DNA of 64,000 nt. Origin: Parasalinivibrio latis. Its GTDB lineage: Bacteria > Pseudomonadota > Gammaproteobacteria > Enterobacterales > Vibrionaceae. The stretch lies in NCBI RefSeq assembly GCF_036825535.1, contig NZ_CP098812.1:434001-498000 (forward strand), given 5' to 3'. The notes under the pieces are model-generated. The model saw only the letters and a list, made by a program, of their open reading frames with translations, was not told where the DNA came from and searched no databases. Below, in pieces: positions 17,948-26,263 of the stretch. Position numbers and translations under genes: made by a program. Positions within the stretch are counted from its first letter, which is position 1, and each line of letters begins with the position of its first letter.

Positions 17948-18871
17948 ATGAATGCACTGGAAATAAAAAACCTCAGAAAGATTTATCCGGGGAATGTTGA
18001 GGCGCTTAAGGGCATCAGCCTCAACGTCAAACAGGGCGACTTTTATGCCTTACTGGGTCCAAATGGTGCCGGTAAATCAACTTCCATCGGTATTATCAGT
18101 TCACTGGTTAACAAAACCAGTGGCGAGGTCTCCGTCTTTGGGTACGACCTCGACAGCCAGAAAGTTGAGGCTAAAAGCCAAATTGGCCTGGTACCTCAGG
18201 AGTTCAACTTCAACCAGTTTGAAAAGGTTGAGCAAATTGTCGTGAATCAGGCCGGGTATTATGGTGTCCCACGTGCGGAAGCAAAAAAACGGGCGCAGAA
18301 GTACCTGACCCAGCTCGATCTTTGGGATAAACGCGACCAGCCGGCGCGTGCATTGTCCGGCGGTATGAAACGTCGCCTTATGATTGCCCGTGCGTTGATG
18401 CATGAGCCGAGACTACTGATCCTTGATGAGCCGACAGCCGGTGTGGATATTGAGCTTCGGCGCTCGATGTGGACTTTCCTGCGTGAGATAAACCAGCAGG
18501 GTATTACCATCATCCTGACCACCCACTACCTCGAAGAAGCCGAAATGCTGTGCCGACATATCGGCATTATCGACAAGGGAGAGCTGGTGGAAGATACCTC
18601 AATGCGTGAACTTCTCGCCAAGCTCGATGTGGAAACCTTTATCCTCGACCTTAAGCCGGGCCATGGGCCGGTTACCCTCAACGGGGCCAGCTGGAATATG
18701 GTAGATGACACTACCCTGGAAATTGAAGTGGCGAAATCAGAAGGGCTCAACGGCATTTTCGGCCAGCTCTCAGAGCAGGGGGTCACTGTGCTGTCCATGC
18801 GCAACAAGGCTAACCGCCTGGAAGAGCTGTTTGTGAACCTGGTGCGTCAGAATGGGGAGGTGAAGGCATGA
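17948..18871 (+). CDS. yadG: ABC transporter ATP-binding protein YadG
   Basis: A 307-residue ATPase of an ABC-2 type exporter. Walker A GPNGAGKST is at 37-45, signature LSGGM at 136-140 and Walker B LLILDEPT at 156-163. Similarity to E. coli YadG is high throughout (LVPQEFNFN, VVNQAGYYGV, NKANRLEELFV). ATG at 17948 is preferred to an upstream TTG on family length. The stop overlaps yadH by ATGA. The exported substrate is not established. Confidence 0.93.
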   Translation: MNALEIKNLRKIYPGNVEALKGISLNVKQGDFYALLGPNGAGKSTSIGIISSLVNKTSGEVSVFGYDLDSQKVEAKSQIGLVPQEFNFNQFEKVEQIVVNQAGYYGVPRAEAKKRAQKYLTQLDLWDKRDQPARALSGGMKRRLMIARALMHEPRLLILDEPTAGVDIELRRSMWTFLREINQQGITIILTTHYLEEAEMLCRHIGIIDKGELVEDTSMRELLAKLDVETFILDLKPGHGPVTLNGASWNMVDDTTLEIEVAKSEGLNGIFGQLSEQGVTVLSMRNKANRLEELFVNLVRQNGEVKA

Positions 18872-19638
18872 ACCGCAACTACTGGATAGCCTTTTCCAGC
18901 CTTGTACACAAAGAAGTAAACCGCTTCATGCGTATCTGGGTACAGACTCTGGTGCCGCCAGCTATCACCATGACTCTTTACTTCATCATATTTGGCAACC
19001 TGATTGGCAGCCGGATAGGGCAGATGGATGGCTTTTCCTACATGGAATATATCGTCCCGGGTCTTATCATGATGTCGGTCATTACCAACTCATACTCCAA
19101 TGTGGCCGGTTCTTTTTTCAGCGCCAAATTCCAGCGCAATGTAGAAGAGTTGCTGGTCGCCCCGATTCCCAACTACATCATTATTGCCGGGTTTGTTGCC
19201 GGCGGTGTAGCGCGTGGTGTGCTGGTTGGCCTGATGGTCACGCTGGTTTCACTGTTTTTTGTTGATCTCCAACTTTCGCATATTGGTGTGTTGGTGGTAA
19301 CAGTGCTGCTGACGTCCATCGTGTTCTCACTCGGTGGACTTATCAACGCGGTATTTGCCAGGACCTTTGACGATATCAGCATTATCCCGACGTTTGTACT
19401 GACACCACTGACGTACCTTGGTGGCGTTTTTTACTCTATTTCCCTGTTACCGGGATTCTGGCAGGGCGTATCCAAGCTCAATCCGATTGTGTATATGGTG
19501 AATGCCTTCCGGTATGGTTTCCTGGGCGTGTCAGATGTAGGGATTGGGACTGCCTTTTCATTGCTGGCAGTGTTTACCCTCGCCCTGTATGGCGTTGCCT
19601 GGTATCTGGTCTCCAGAGGGATAGGCCTTCGTAACTGA
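18868..19638 (+). CDS. yadH: ABC-2 type transporter permease YadH
   Basis: A 256-residue inner-membrane permease with six hydrophobic segments, the partner of YadG. The ABC-2 signature region around NPIVYMVNAFRYGFLG near the C-terminus is clear. Translation is coupled to yadG. Substrate unknown. Confidence 0.93.
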   Translation: MNRNYWIAFSSLVHKEVNRFMRIWVQTLVPPAITMTLYFIIFGNLIGSRIGQMDGFSYMEYIVPGLIMMSVITNSYSNVAGSFFSAKFQRNVEELLVAPIPNYIIIAGFVAGGVARGVLVGLMVTLVSLFFVDLQLSHIGVLVVTVLLTSIVFSLGGLINAVFARTFDDISIIPTFVLTPLTYLGGVFYSISLLPGFWQGVSKLNPIVYMVNAFRYGFLGVSDVGIGTAFSLLAVFTLALYGVAWYLVSRGIGLRN

Positions 19639-19654
19639 CACAGTTTTCCAATGC

Positions 19655-19692
19655 ATACAAAAACGCCCGCATTAATGCGGGCGTTTTTGTAT
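19655..19692. terminator. perfect 38-bp palindromic terminator
   Basis: The 38 bases form an uninterrupted inverted repeat centred at 19673/19674. The GC-rich core ACGCCCGCATT is flanked by five A on one side and five T on the other, so it reads as an intrinsic terminator on either strand. It ends yadGH and the panB-panC operon, which converge here. Confidence 0.95.
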
Positions 19693-19718
19693 CTGGTTGT
19701 CAGGGAGAGGGGGAGGGC

Positions 19719-20597
19719 TTATTCGCCTTCTTTTTCTTCCTGAACAGCGCTCAGCTCAACCAGCAGGTTGTCGATAAGGCGAACCTTACCGAGGAATGCT
19801 GAAGCCAGGATAACCGCCTGAGTGGTATTTTCACCAACCGGCTGCAGGGTCAGGGCATCACGGATGAAAATCTCGTCCGGTTCCAGGCCTGCTGCACGCA
19901 ACTGGTCATTTCCGTCCAGCACCAACTCTGCAAAGTCGTCACGGCCGCCACGCATCTGGCTGCTGATCCAACGAAGAGTCTTGGCAAGAACCGGGGCACG
20001 CTGACGCTCATCTACCATCAACAGGCTGTTACGGGAGCTCATGGCCAGGCCGTCCAGCTCACGAACGGTTGGAACACTGATAACGTCAACTGGCAAGCAC
20101 AGGTCTTCCACCATTCGGCGGATAACCGCGACTTGCTGGAAATCTTTTTCACCGAACAGGGCTACGTCAGGCTGGACGATATTGAACAGCTTGGTAACGA
20201 CAGTGGCGACCCCACGGAAGTGACCGGGTCTGGATGCGCCTTCAAGCATGTTTGACAGCCCCGGTACCTCTACAGAGGTCTGCTGGTCCATACCGCGTGG
20301 GTACATGACTTCCGGGGTTGGTGTAAACACCAGGTCCACACACTCATTGGCAAGTTTTGAAAGGTCTGCATCCAGCGTGCGTGGATAGTTTTTCAGATCT
20401 TCTGCACGGTCAAACTGCATTGGGTTGACGAAGATGCTGACGATAACAACATCGGCGTTTTCACGGGCCTTTCGTACAAGGGTCAGGTGACCTTCGTGCA
20501 GGTTACCCATGGTAGGGACGAATGCAATGCGGCGGCCATCAAGGCGCCATTTGGCGATATGCTCGCGAATCTGATTAATATCAGCAGAAGTTTGCAT
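19719..20597 (-). CDS. panC: pantothenate synthetase
   Basis: A 292-residue enzyme that joins pantoate and beta-alanine using ATP, the last step to pantothenate (vitamin B5, CoA precursor). The nucleotide-binding HIGH-type motif is TMGNLHEGH (29-37) and the KMSKS-like region is SSRNSLL. GEKDFQQ follows the ATP site. It lies 9 nt downstream of panB on the same strand. An acidic tail (VQEEKEGE) makes it slightly longer than the E. coli enzyme. Confidence 0.97.
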   Translation of the reverse strand: MQTSADINQIREHIAKWRLDGRRIAFVPTMGNLHEGHLTLVRKARENADVVIVSIFVNPMQFDRAEDLKNYPRTLDADLSKLANECVDLVFTPTPEVMYPRGMDQQTSVEVPGLSNMLEGASRPGHFRGVATVVTKLFNIVQPDVALFGEKDFQQVAVIRRMVEDLCLPVDVISVPTVRELDGLAMSSRNSLLMVDERQRAPVLAKTLRWISSQMRGGRDDFAELVLDGNDQLRAAGLEPDEIFIRDALTLQPVGENTTQAVILASAFLGKVRLIDNLLVELSAVQEEKEGE

Positions 20598-20606
20598 TGT
20601 GTCTCC

Positions 20607-21401
20607 TTAGTTAAAGGTATGCTCTGGGCCCGGGAAGGTGCCGCTTTCAACGTCACTCACATACTGGGCCACAGCTTTGCGGATATCGCCGGTTTCCGCG
20701 AGGTAATTTTTGGAGAATTTCGGGATATAGTTTGCTGAAATACCTAGGATATCGTGCATTACCAGGATTTGGCCATCAGTGCCTTTACCGGCACCAATGC
20801 CGATAACTGGGACGGAAACCGTTTCAGCAATTCGGGCAGCCAGAGTTGCAGGTACGCATTCCAGCAGGATTACCTGCGCACCGGCTTTTTCGAGGGCCAA
20901 GGCGTCCTTTACCATCTGCTCCGCTTTATCGGCGTCACGCCCTTGCACACGGAAGCCACCAAAGATATTTACAGATTGTGGTGTCAGGCCTAGGTGGGCA
21001 CACACAGGGACGGCGCGCTCGGTCAGTGCGGTAACAGTATCAGCCAACCAGGCTCCGCCTTCGATTTTGACCATGTTGGCACCGGCACGCATCAGCTCGG
21101 CGGCACTTTCACAGGCTTTTTCCGGAGTGCTGTAGCTCATAAACGGCATGTCAGCCATGAGCAGGGTGTTAGGGCTGCCGGCACGGACCGAACGGGTGTG
21201 GTAAGCAATTTCTTCGACAGTAACTGACAGCGTGTCAGACTTGCCTTGCAATACCATTCCCAGAGAATCACCAACCAGAATGACAGGAATACCTTGTTCT
21301 TCAAACAGGCCGGCAAAGCTGGCGTCGTAAGCAGTAATGGTCGCAAATTTGCGGCCTTCCTTCTTCCACGCCATCAAATCGGTGATGGTTACCTTTTTCA
21401 T
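20607..21401 (-). CDS. panB: 3-methyl-2-oxobutanoate hydroxymethyltransferase
   Basis: A 264-residue enzyme, the same length as E. coli PanB, which makes ketopantoate from ketoisovalerate and methylene-THF. The magnesium-binding Asp45 (VGDSLGMV) and Asp84 (MADMPF) are in place. The ATG at 21401 has GGGAG 5 nt before it; an ATG twelve bases further upstream lacks such spacing. It is the first gene of the panB-panC pair. Confidence 0.97.
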   Translation of the reverse strand: MKKVTITDLMAWKKEGRKFATITAYDASFAGLFEEQGIPVILVGDSLGMVLQGKSDTLSVTVEEIAYHTRSVRAGSPNTLLMADMPFMSYSTPEKACESAAELMRAGANMVKIEGGAWLADTVTALTERAVPVCAHLGLTPQSVNIFGGFRVQGRDADKAEQMVKDALALEKAGAQVILLECVPATLAARIAETVSVPVIGIGAGKGTDGQILVMHDILGISANYIPKFSKNYLAETGDIRKAVAQYVSDVESGTFPGPEHTFN

Positions 21402-21458
21402 AAAATCTCCCAAAAAACCTGAAAGCGGCCTGCAAACTCTGCAAACCGCGAAAATGGG

Positions 21459-21944
21459 CTAAAACTGGATGCGGGTTAGACCGTTACGATCGACCCTGGC
21501 TATGAGATCACAGAGGAGGCTGCCGTCGGGCAACTCCAGTTTTGGGGCAATCTCAGCCAGCGGGTACAGCACAAATTCCCGGTCTTTCATTCCATAGTGG
21601 GGGACGGTCAGCCGTGCACATGAAAGGGTTTCCTGGCCGTAGAGTAAAATATCTAAGTCCAGGGTGCGAGGCCCCCAACGTTCATCCTTTCTCACCCTTC
21701 CTTGAGCGTTTTCTATTTCCTGGGTTTTATCCAGCAGTGCCAAAGGTGACAGCTGGGTATCCAGTGCTGCCACGGCATTGACATAATCCGGCTGGTCCTG
21801 CGGCCCCATCGGTTTGCTGCCATACAGGGAAGATACCGCCACCAGGCGGCTCTCCGGTATCTGTTTCAGTGCATCAATAGCGGCGTTAGCCTGACCGATA
21901 GGATCGGACAAGTTACTGCCAATAGCAATATATGTCCGAATCAT
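21459..21944 (-). CDS. folK: 7,8-dihydro-6-hydroxymethylpterin pyrophosphokinase
   Basis: A 161-residue HPPK of folate synthesis, which transfers pyrophosphate from ATP to hydroxymethyl-dihydropterin. The signature WGPRTLDLDILLY is near 90-102, with the Mg-binding Asp96 and Asp98. GSNLSDP and NAVAAL are also typical. The start overlaps the pcnB stop by four bases, so the two are translationally coupled, as in E. coli. Confidence 0.95.
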   Translation of the reverse strand: MIRTYIAIGSNLSDPIGQANAAIDALKQIPESRLVAVSSLYGSKPMGPQDQPDYVNAVAALDTQLSPLALLDKTQEIENAQGRVRKDERWGPRTLDLDILLYGQETLSCARLTVPHYGMKDREFVLYPLAEIAPKLELPDGSLLCDLIARVDRNGLTRIQF

Positions 21945-23359
21945 GAGTCTGCTGCTTGTCTGCTCTTATGGCGTTTCTTGGCAGGACTGCGACGGCGACG
22001 CGATGAAGATTTACGGTGACGGGAGTCCGCTTTTTCGAGCGCAGTAGCCATTTCGGCGCGCTTGTCACGGTCGGCTTCCTGGAAAGCTCTCCACCACTCA
22101 GCAAGTTCCTGGGCTTTGCCGCCTTCAATCTTGCCACGCATTTCGAGGAAATCGAATGCAGCTCGGAACTTAGGCAGTTCCATCATCTTGAAGGCTCGTT
22201 TTCCGTTACGGCGGCTAAGGCGCAATTGCAGCTGCCAGATCTCGCGAATCATAGCGGTGAAACGACGTGGGATCGCAATGCTCTTCACTTGCTCGTCAAT
22301 AATGTCATTGGCGGCAACCATAAAGGCATCATAGAAGCTCAGGCCACCTTCGACACTGATCTCTTCAGCGCGAACTGCAACCGGGTAATAGAGCATGGCC
22401 GCAAACAGGAATGCCGGATTGAGGCGCATGTTTTCAGCAACACGGCGATCGGTAGAGCTCAGTACCAGATCCAACATCTTTTCCGTCTGGCTGGAAAAAT
22501 CTTCGGTGAAGTATTCACTCAGCAAAGGGAAAAGTTGTTGGAACAGGCCATACTCGCGCAACATGCGGTAGGTCTGTTGTCCCTGGCCGGCCTGGAGCAG
22601 CTTAAGGCTTTCCTCAAACAGGCGGGCAGATGGGATGTCCCGTAACAATCCAGCCAGATGCGGAATCGGTGCAGCCGTAGCCGTGTTGATATTCATATCC
22701 AGCTTCACGGCAAAGCGTACTGCACGCAGCATGCGCACCGGGTCCTCGCGGTAGCGGGTTTCCGGGTCACCGATCAGGCGGATGACACCCTGCTCCAGAT
22801 CTTCCATGCCACCGGCATAGTCACGGACAGAGTAGTCAGAAATATCGTAGTAAAGTGCATTGACGGTGAAGTCGCGGCGCTCGGCATCCTGGTCAATTGA
22901 ACCGTACACGTTGTCGCGCAGCAGCATACCTTCGCGGGAGCGGGAGGCTGCCTGTTGCTTGGCGCTGGCGGCTTCTTCGTGGTGGCCACGCAGGGTTGCA
23001 ACTTCAATGACATCACGGCCAAACAAGATGTGGGCCAGACGGAAACGGCGGCCGACAAGGCGACAGTTTCGGAACAGGCGGCGCACTTCTTCCGGTGTGG
23101 CGTTGGTGGCAATATCAAAATCTTTCGGCTGTTTACCCAAAAGCAGATCGCGTACACCGCCCCCTACCAGATAAGCGTCGTATCCGGCTTTATTCAGGCG
23201 ATAGAGCACCTTCAGCGCATTTTCGCTGATGTCTCTGCGTGAAATCGAATGCTCTTGCCGAGAAATAACATTTAACTGCAGATCTTCCACTGCACGTGTT
23301 CCTTCATCACGGTCACGATTCAGTACCTTACGGCAAAAACTGGCAACTCGACTAAGAAT
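21941..23359 (-). CDS. pcnB: poly(A) polymerase I, ATT start codon
   Basis: PcnB adds poly(A) tails to RNA 3' ends, marking them for decay. Counting from the proposed ATT at 23359 the protein has 472 residues. The nucleotidyltransferase motif is GGGVRD at 66-71 with DFD at 80-82; the tail is rich in Arg and Lys. The first ATG or GTG in frame (GTG at 23290) would drop 23 residues that match the N-terminus of E. coli PcnB (RVASFCRKVL here, RVANFCRKVL there). In frame with them there is no ATG, GTG or TTG, but an ATT preceded by AGAGGTGACCT. E. coli pcnB is known to use AUU, which keeps translation low. Confidence 0.88.
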   Translation of the reverse strand: MLSRVASFCRKVLNRDRDEGTRAVEDLQLNVISRQEHSISRRDISENALKVLYRLNKAGYDAYLVGGGVRDLLLGKQPKDFDIATNATPEEVRRLFRNCRLVGRRFRLAHILFGRDVIEVATLRGHHEEAASAKQQAASRSREGMLLRDNVYGSIDQDAERRDFTVNALYYDISDYSVRDYAGGMEDLEQGVIRLIGDPETRYREDPVRMLRAVRFAVKLDMNINTATAAPIPHLAGLLRDIPSARLFEESLKLLQAGQGQQTYRMLREYGLFQQLFPLLSEYFTEDFSSQTEKMLDLVLSSTDRRVAENMRLNPAFLFAAMLYYPVAVRAEEISVEGGLSFYDAFMVAANDIIDEQVKSIAIPRRFTAMIREIWQLQLRLSRRNGKRAFKMMELPKFRAAFDFLEMRGKIEGGKAQELAEWWRAFQEADRDKRAEMATALEKADSRHRKSSSRRRRSPAKKRHKSRQAADS

Positions 23360-23426
23360 AGGTCACCTCTTTCTGTTAGTTTTGAGCAAACAAATGGCGG
23401 CATATAGTATATCAAGGCGCCAAATT

Positions 23427-24317
23427 TTAGAATGGGGCAATGATACTCGTATTTTTCGGTATCGTCGAAAGGGACCAGTTTTCCGTGCCCCACGCCAGGA
23501 TTTCTGTTGGAGATGCATGCGCCAATCCGGCATAAGGATTGAGCCCCAGAAAGCGCATAGCATGACATAAATTATGCCCCGCCAGTCGGTTATCAATAGC
23601 GGGTGCGTGGTTTTGTTTTGATAGCTTTCCACCATCTTCACCAGTGGCCAAAGGAAGGTGAAGGTAACTTACCGGTGTTGCACCCAGTTTGTGGTAGAGG
23701 AAAACCTGCCGGCCGGTAGGCTCAATCAGATCTGCTCCACGGACAACCTCAGTAATTCCAGCTTCAATATCGTCCAAAACTACCGCAAGGTTATAGGCAA
23801 AAAGGCCGTCACGGCGGCGGATAATGAAATCTTCCCAAGCCAATTGCTCTGGTATCGGTGTGCTGCCGTGCAGAATGTCTTGAAATTCCAGTACCGGCTT
23901 GTCCACTTTAAGCCGGACAGCAGTTCCGTCTGGACTCAGTGACAGATCACGGCACGTCCCGGCATAGAAACCGCCGCTCTCTTTTATCTGCTTACGGGTG
24001 CACTGGCAGTAGTAGGCATCACCGCTCTCAATCCAGCGATCAATTTGTGCCTGGTAGGTTTCCAGCCGGTCACTTTGATAGACGAGCTCTCCGTCCCAAT
24101 GCAGTCCATGGCTGTCCAATGTGCGCAGAATAGCATCGGCAGCACCCGGTATTTCACGGGGGGGATCGATATCTTCAATACGGACTAACCAGGAGCCTTG
24201 TTGTGATTTTGCTTGCAGGTAACTGCCCAGTGCGGCAATCAGGGAGCCAAAATGAAGGGGACCGGATGGCGAGGGTGCAAAACGCCCGACGTACGGCTTC
24301 GACGTCATGTTGTTCAT
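23427..24317 (-). CDS. gluQ: glutamyl-Q tRNA(Asp) synthetase
   Basis: A 296-residue truncated paralogue of glutamyl-tRNA synthetase that lacks the anticodon domain. It glutamylates queuosine in the anticodon of tRNA-Asp. The HIGH-type motif is PSPSGPLHFGSL, the KMSKS-like motif is GGKLSKQNHA, and a zinc site is suggested by CQC near 104-106 with Tyr and Cys of FYAGTC. It lies between dksA and pcnB as in E. coli. Confidence 0.95.
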   Translation of the reverse strand: MNNMTSKPYVGRFAPSPSGPLHFGSLIAALGSYLQAKSQQGSWLVRIEDIDPPREIPGAADAILRTLDSHGLHWDGELVYQSDRLETYQAQIDRWIESGDAYYCQCTRKQIKESGGFYAGTCRDLSLSPDGTAVRLKVDKPVLEFQDILHGSTPIPEQLAWEDFIIRRRDGLFAYNLAVVLDDIEAGITEVVRGADLIEPTGRQVFLYHKLGATPVSYLHLPLATGEDGGKLSKQNHAPAIDNRLAGHNLCHAMRFLGLNPYAGLAHASPTEILAWGTENWSLSTIPKNTSIIAPF

Positions 24318-24341
24318 GGGAATGTTATCAGCCTAATAAAA

Positions 24342-24364
24342 GAGGGAGCACAATTGCTCCCTTC
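24342..24364 (-). terminator. weak hairpin between dksA and gluQ
   Basis: Stem GGGAGC / GCTCCC with a 6-nt loop followed by TCTTTTATT on the minus strand. It is probably a partial terminator, letting some transcription continue from dksA into gluQ. Confidence 0.55.
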
Positions 24365-24371
24365 TTCTATA

Positions 24372-24821
24372 TTAACCCGCCATTTGCTTTTCTTTGAGCT
24401 CTGCCAGCGTCTTGCAGTCGATGCAGAGTTCAGCGGTTGGGCGCGCTTCCAGGCGACGTACACCAATTTCTACGCCACAAGAGTCGCAGAAGCCGAAATC
24501 GTCGTCTTCGATGCGCTGCAGGGTTTTCTCAATTTTCTTGATCAGCTTGCGCTCGCGGTCACGGTTGCGCAGCTCCAGGCTGAATTCTTCTTCCTGGGCA
24601 GCACGGTCCACCGGATCCGGGAAGTTTGCCGCTTCGTCCTGCATGTGGGTAACGGTGCGACCAACTTCTTCCCTGAGCTGATTGCGCCAAGCCTGAAGGA
24701 TCTTGCGGAAATGATCGAGCTGCTGCTCGTTCATGTATTCCTCACCTGGCTTTTCCTGGTATGGTTCCAGACCGGCGGTTGCAAGGATTCCCAGTGATTT
24801 CTTTACTTTGCTCTCTGGCAT
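24372..24821 (-). CDS. dksA: RNA polymerase-binding transcription factor DksA
   Basis: A 149-residue DksA (E. coli 151). It enters the RNA polymerase secondary channel and, with ppGpp, represses rRNA promoters and activates amino-acid genes. The coiled coil has the tip sequence FPDPVDRAAQEEE with Asp69 and Asp72, equivalent to the catalytic-site contacts of E. coli. The zinc finger uses Cys112, Cys115, Cys133 and Cys136, so it is the canonical four-cysteine form. Confidence 0.97.
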   Translation of the reverse strand: MPESKVKKSLGILATAGLEPYQEKPGEEYMNEQQLDHFRKILQAWRNQLREEVGRTVTHMQDEAANFPDPVDRAAQEEEFSLELRNRDRERKLIKKIEKTLQRIEDDDFGFCDSCGVEIGVRRLEARPTAELCIDCKTLAELKEKQMAG

Positions 24822-24947
24822 TCAGCTTCTCCTAAACACACCTTGACCACTGCGGTCAAAAGAGGGCGGTATCTATAGCAGAAAGGCCCCTGTCTAGCAA
24901 TCATTGATTAGCATTGTTAAAACGTCAATGTGAAGACATCAGCAATT

Positions 24948-25658
24948 TCAGCTTTCACTAAAGGGGATGCGGGCTGTCAGGCGCATCTCTTTAGGTGATA
25001 TATCTGCTTGATAGCATAGCACTTCCACACCGGATGCAATGGCCTCATCAAGCAGTTTTCCATATGCCAAATCAATGTGACGGGCAGCAGCTACTTTGTT
25101 AACACCTGTGTGAAGTACCGCAAAAAACAGCACCGCGCGGTGACCGTTTTCTACCATATGGGCCAGCTCACGCAGGTGCTTCTGTCCCCGCGTGGTCACC
25201 GCATCCGGAAAATAGCCCTGACCATTCTGCCCGAGCAAAGTGACACTTTTTACTTCGATATAGCAAGGAGGCAGGGTGTTGTTTTCCAGCAAAATATCAA
25301 TTCGGCTGTTTTCATTACCATACCGTACTTCCGTTTTCAGTGTTTCATAACCTGTTAATTCTGTGATAACGCCAGCGTTGATAGCCTCAGCGACCAACCC
25401 GTTGGCACGGGCTGTGTTGACGCAAATACGGTGTCCCTGTGGCGTTTCTGAGATCTCCCAGCTGTTAGGGTACTTACGTTTGGCGTTGTCAGACGTGGAA
25501 TACCAAACCGTGTTCCCCGGTTCCGCACAGCCGGTCATGGCCCCGGTGTTGGCACAATGCAGCGTTAGCTCCTTGCCGCAAGGTAAGGTGATATCGGCCA
25601 GAAAGCGTTTGTAGCGTTTAATCAGGGTGCCGGGTTGCAGGTCCGGGGTGAAAAGCAT
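24948..25658 (-). CDS. sfsA: SfsA family protein (DNA/RNA nuclease homologue)
   Basis: A 236-residue SfsA protein, named for sugar fermentation stimulation in E. coli. Family-conserved runs include CANTGAMTGCAEPG near 34-47, RIDILLE, CYIEVKSVTLL and FPDAVTTRGQKHLREL. The IEVKSVT segment fits a nuclease-like (PD-D/E)XK core, but the biological role is uncertain. It sits upstream of dksA on the same strand, as in E. coli. Confidence 0.93.
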   Translation of the reverse strand: MLFTPDLQPGTLIKRYKRFLADITLPCGKELTLHCANTGAMTGCAEPGNTVWYSTSDNAKRKYPNSWEISETPQGHRICVNTARANGLVAEAINAGVITELTGYETLKTEVRYGNENSRIDILLENNTLPPCYIEVKSVTLLGQNGQGYFPDAVTTRGQKHLRELAHMVENGHRAVLFFAVLHTGVNKVAAARHIDLAYGKLLDEAIASGVEVLCYQADISPKEMRLTARIPFSES

Positions 25659-25675
25659 GGGAATAAAACTCCGTG

Positions 25676-26209
25676 TTAATAAAGAGGCCAGTGATGCAGC
25701 CGGGTATAAATGACACCCTTGCCGTCCTTTGACGGTTGTGAACGGTAGAGGCCAAACTCACTGAAGGTAAATCGCAGCGGCATTTCCGGCTGGGGCCAGT
25801 TGCCATCATGTGCCTTCCGGCAAAGGGTAAAGTGGGGGTGGTATTGGCGTGTCTCTACAGCTATTCCACACTTAACCGCCAAACTGTGCAGGCTGGCAGA
25901 GAGCGAACCCAGCGTATCCGGCAAAGAGGTATCCAGCCGCAAAATGCCGCTTCGTGTCCAAAGGGCAACTTTTTCTGCAGAAACAGAAAACTGCTTGAAA
26001 CGCATTTTCCCTACTTCTGTCACGAGGGCGCTTTTCTGGATGCCGGATACATTCCCCAGGAAGGCAAGTGTCAGGTGCAGGTTGTTATCCGGGACGGGTT
26101 TTCCAAATGACCGACAGCCATTTTTCAGCACCAGCAGCGCTTCGGAATCACCAGTGCACCCTTCTGCTTCCGATGCCCCAAGGGCGAAGAAGAGGCGCTC
26201 ATTTGTCAT
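25676..26209 (-). CDS. thpR: RNA 2',3'-cyclic phosphodiesterase
   Basis: A 177-residue 2H phosphoesterase (LigT/ThpR). The two catalytic HxTx motifs are HLTL at 45-48 and HFTL at 126-129. The family opens cyclic phosphates on RNA ends and can join or cut tRNA halves in vitro. ATG at 26209 has GGAAAG just upstream; the frame extends to 26242 but the extra residues do not fit the family. It is divergent from hrpB with a 54-bp spacer. Confidence 0.9.
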   Translation of the reverse strand: MTNERLFFALGASEAEGCTGDSEALLVLKNGCRSFGKPVPDNNLHLTLAFLGNVSGIQKSALVTEVGKMRFKQFSVSAEKVALWTRSGILRLDTSLPDTLGSLSASLHSLAVKCGIAVETRQYHPHFTLCRKAHDGNWPQPEMPLRFTFSEFGLYRSQPSKDGKGVIYTRLHHWPLY

Positions 26210-26263
26210 TGTCTTTCCTGTACAATGCGGGGAAACGTACATGATGACACAAGGTAACCGACA

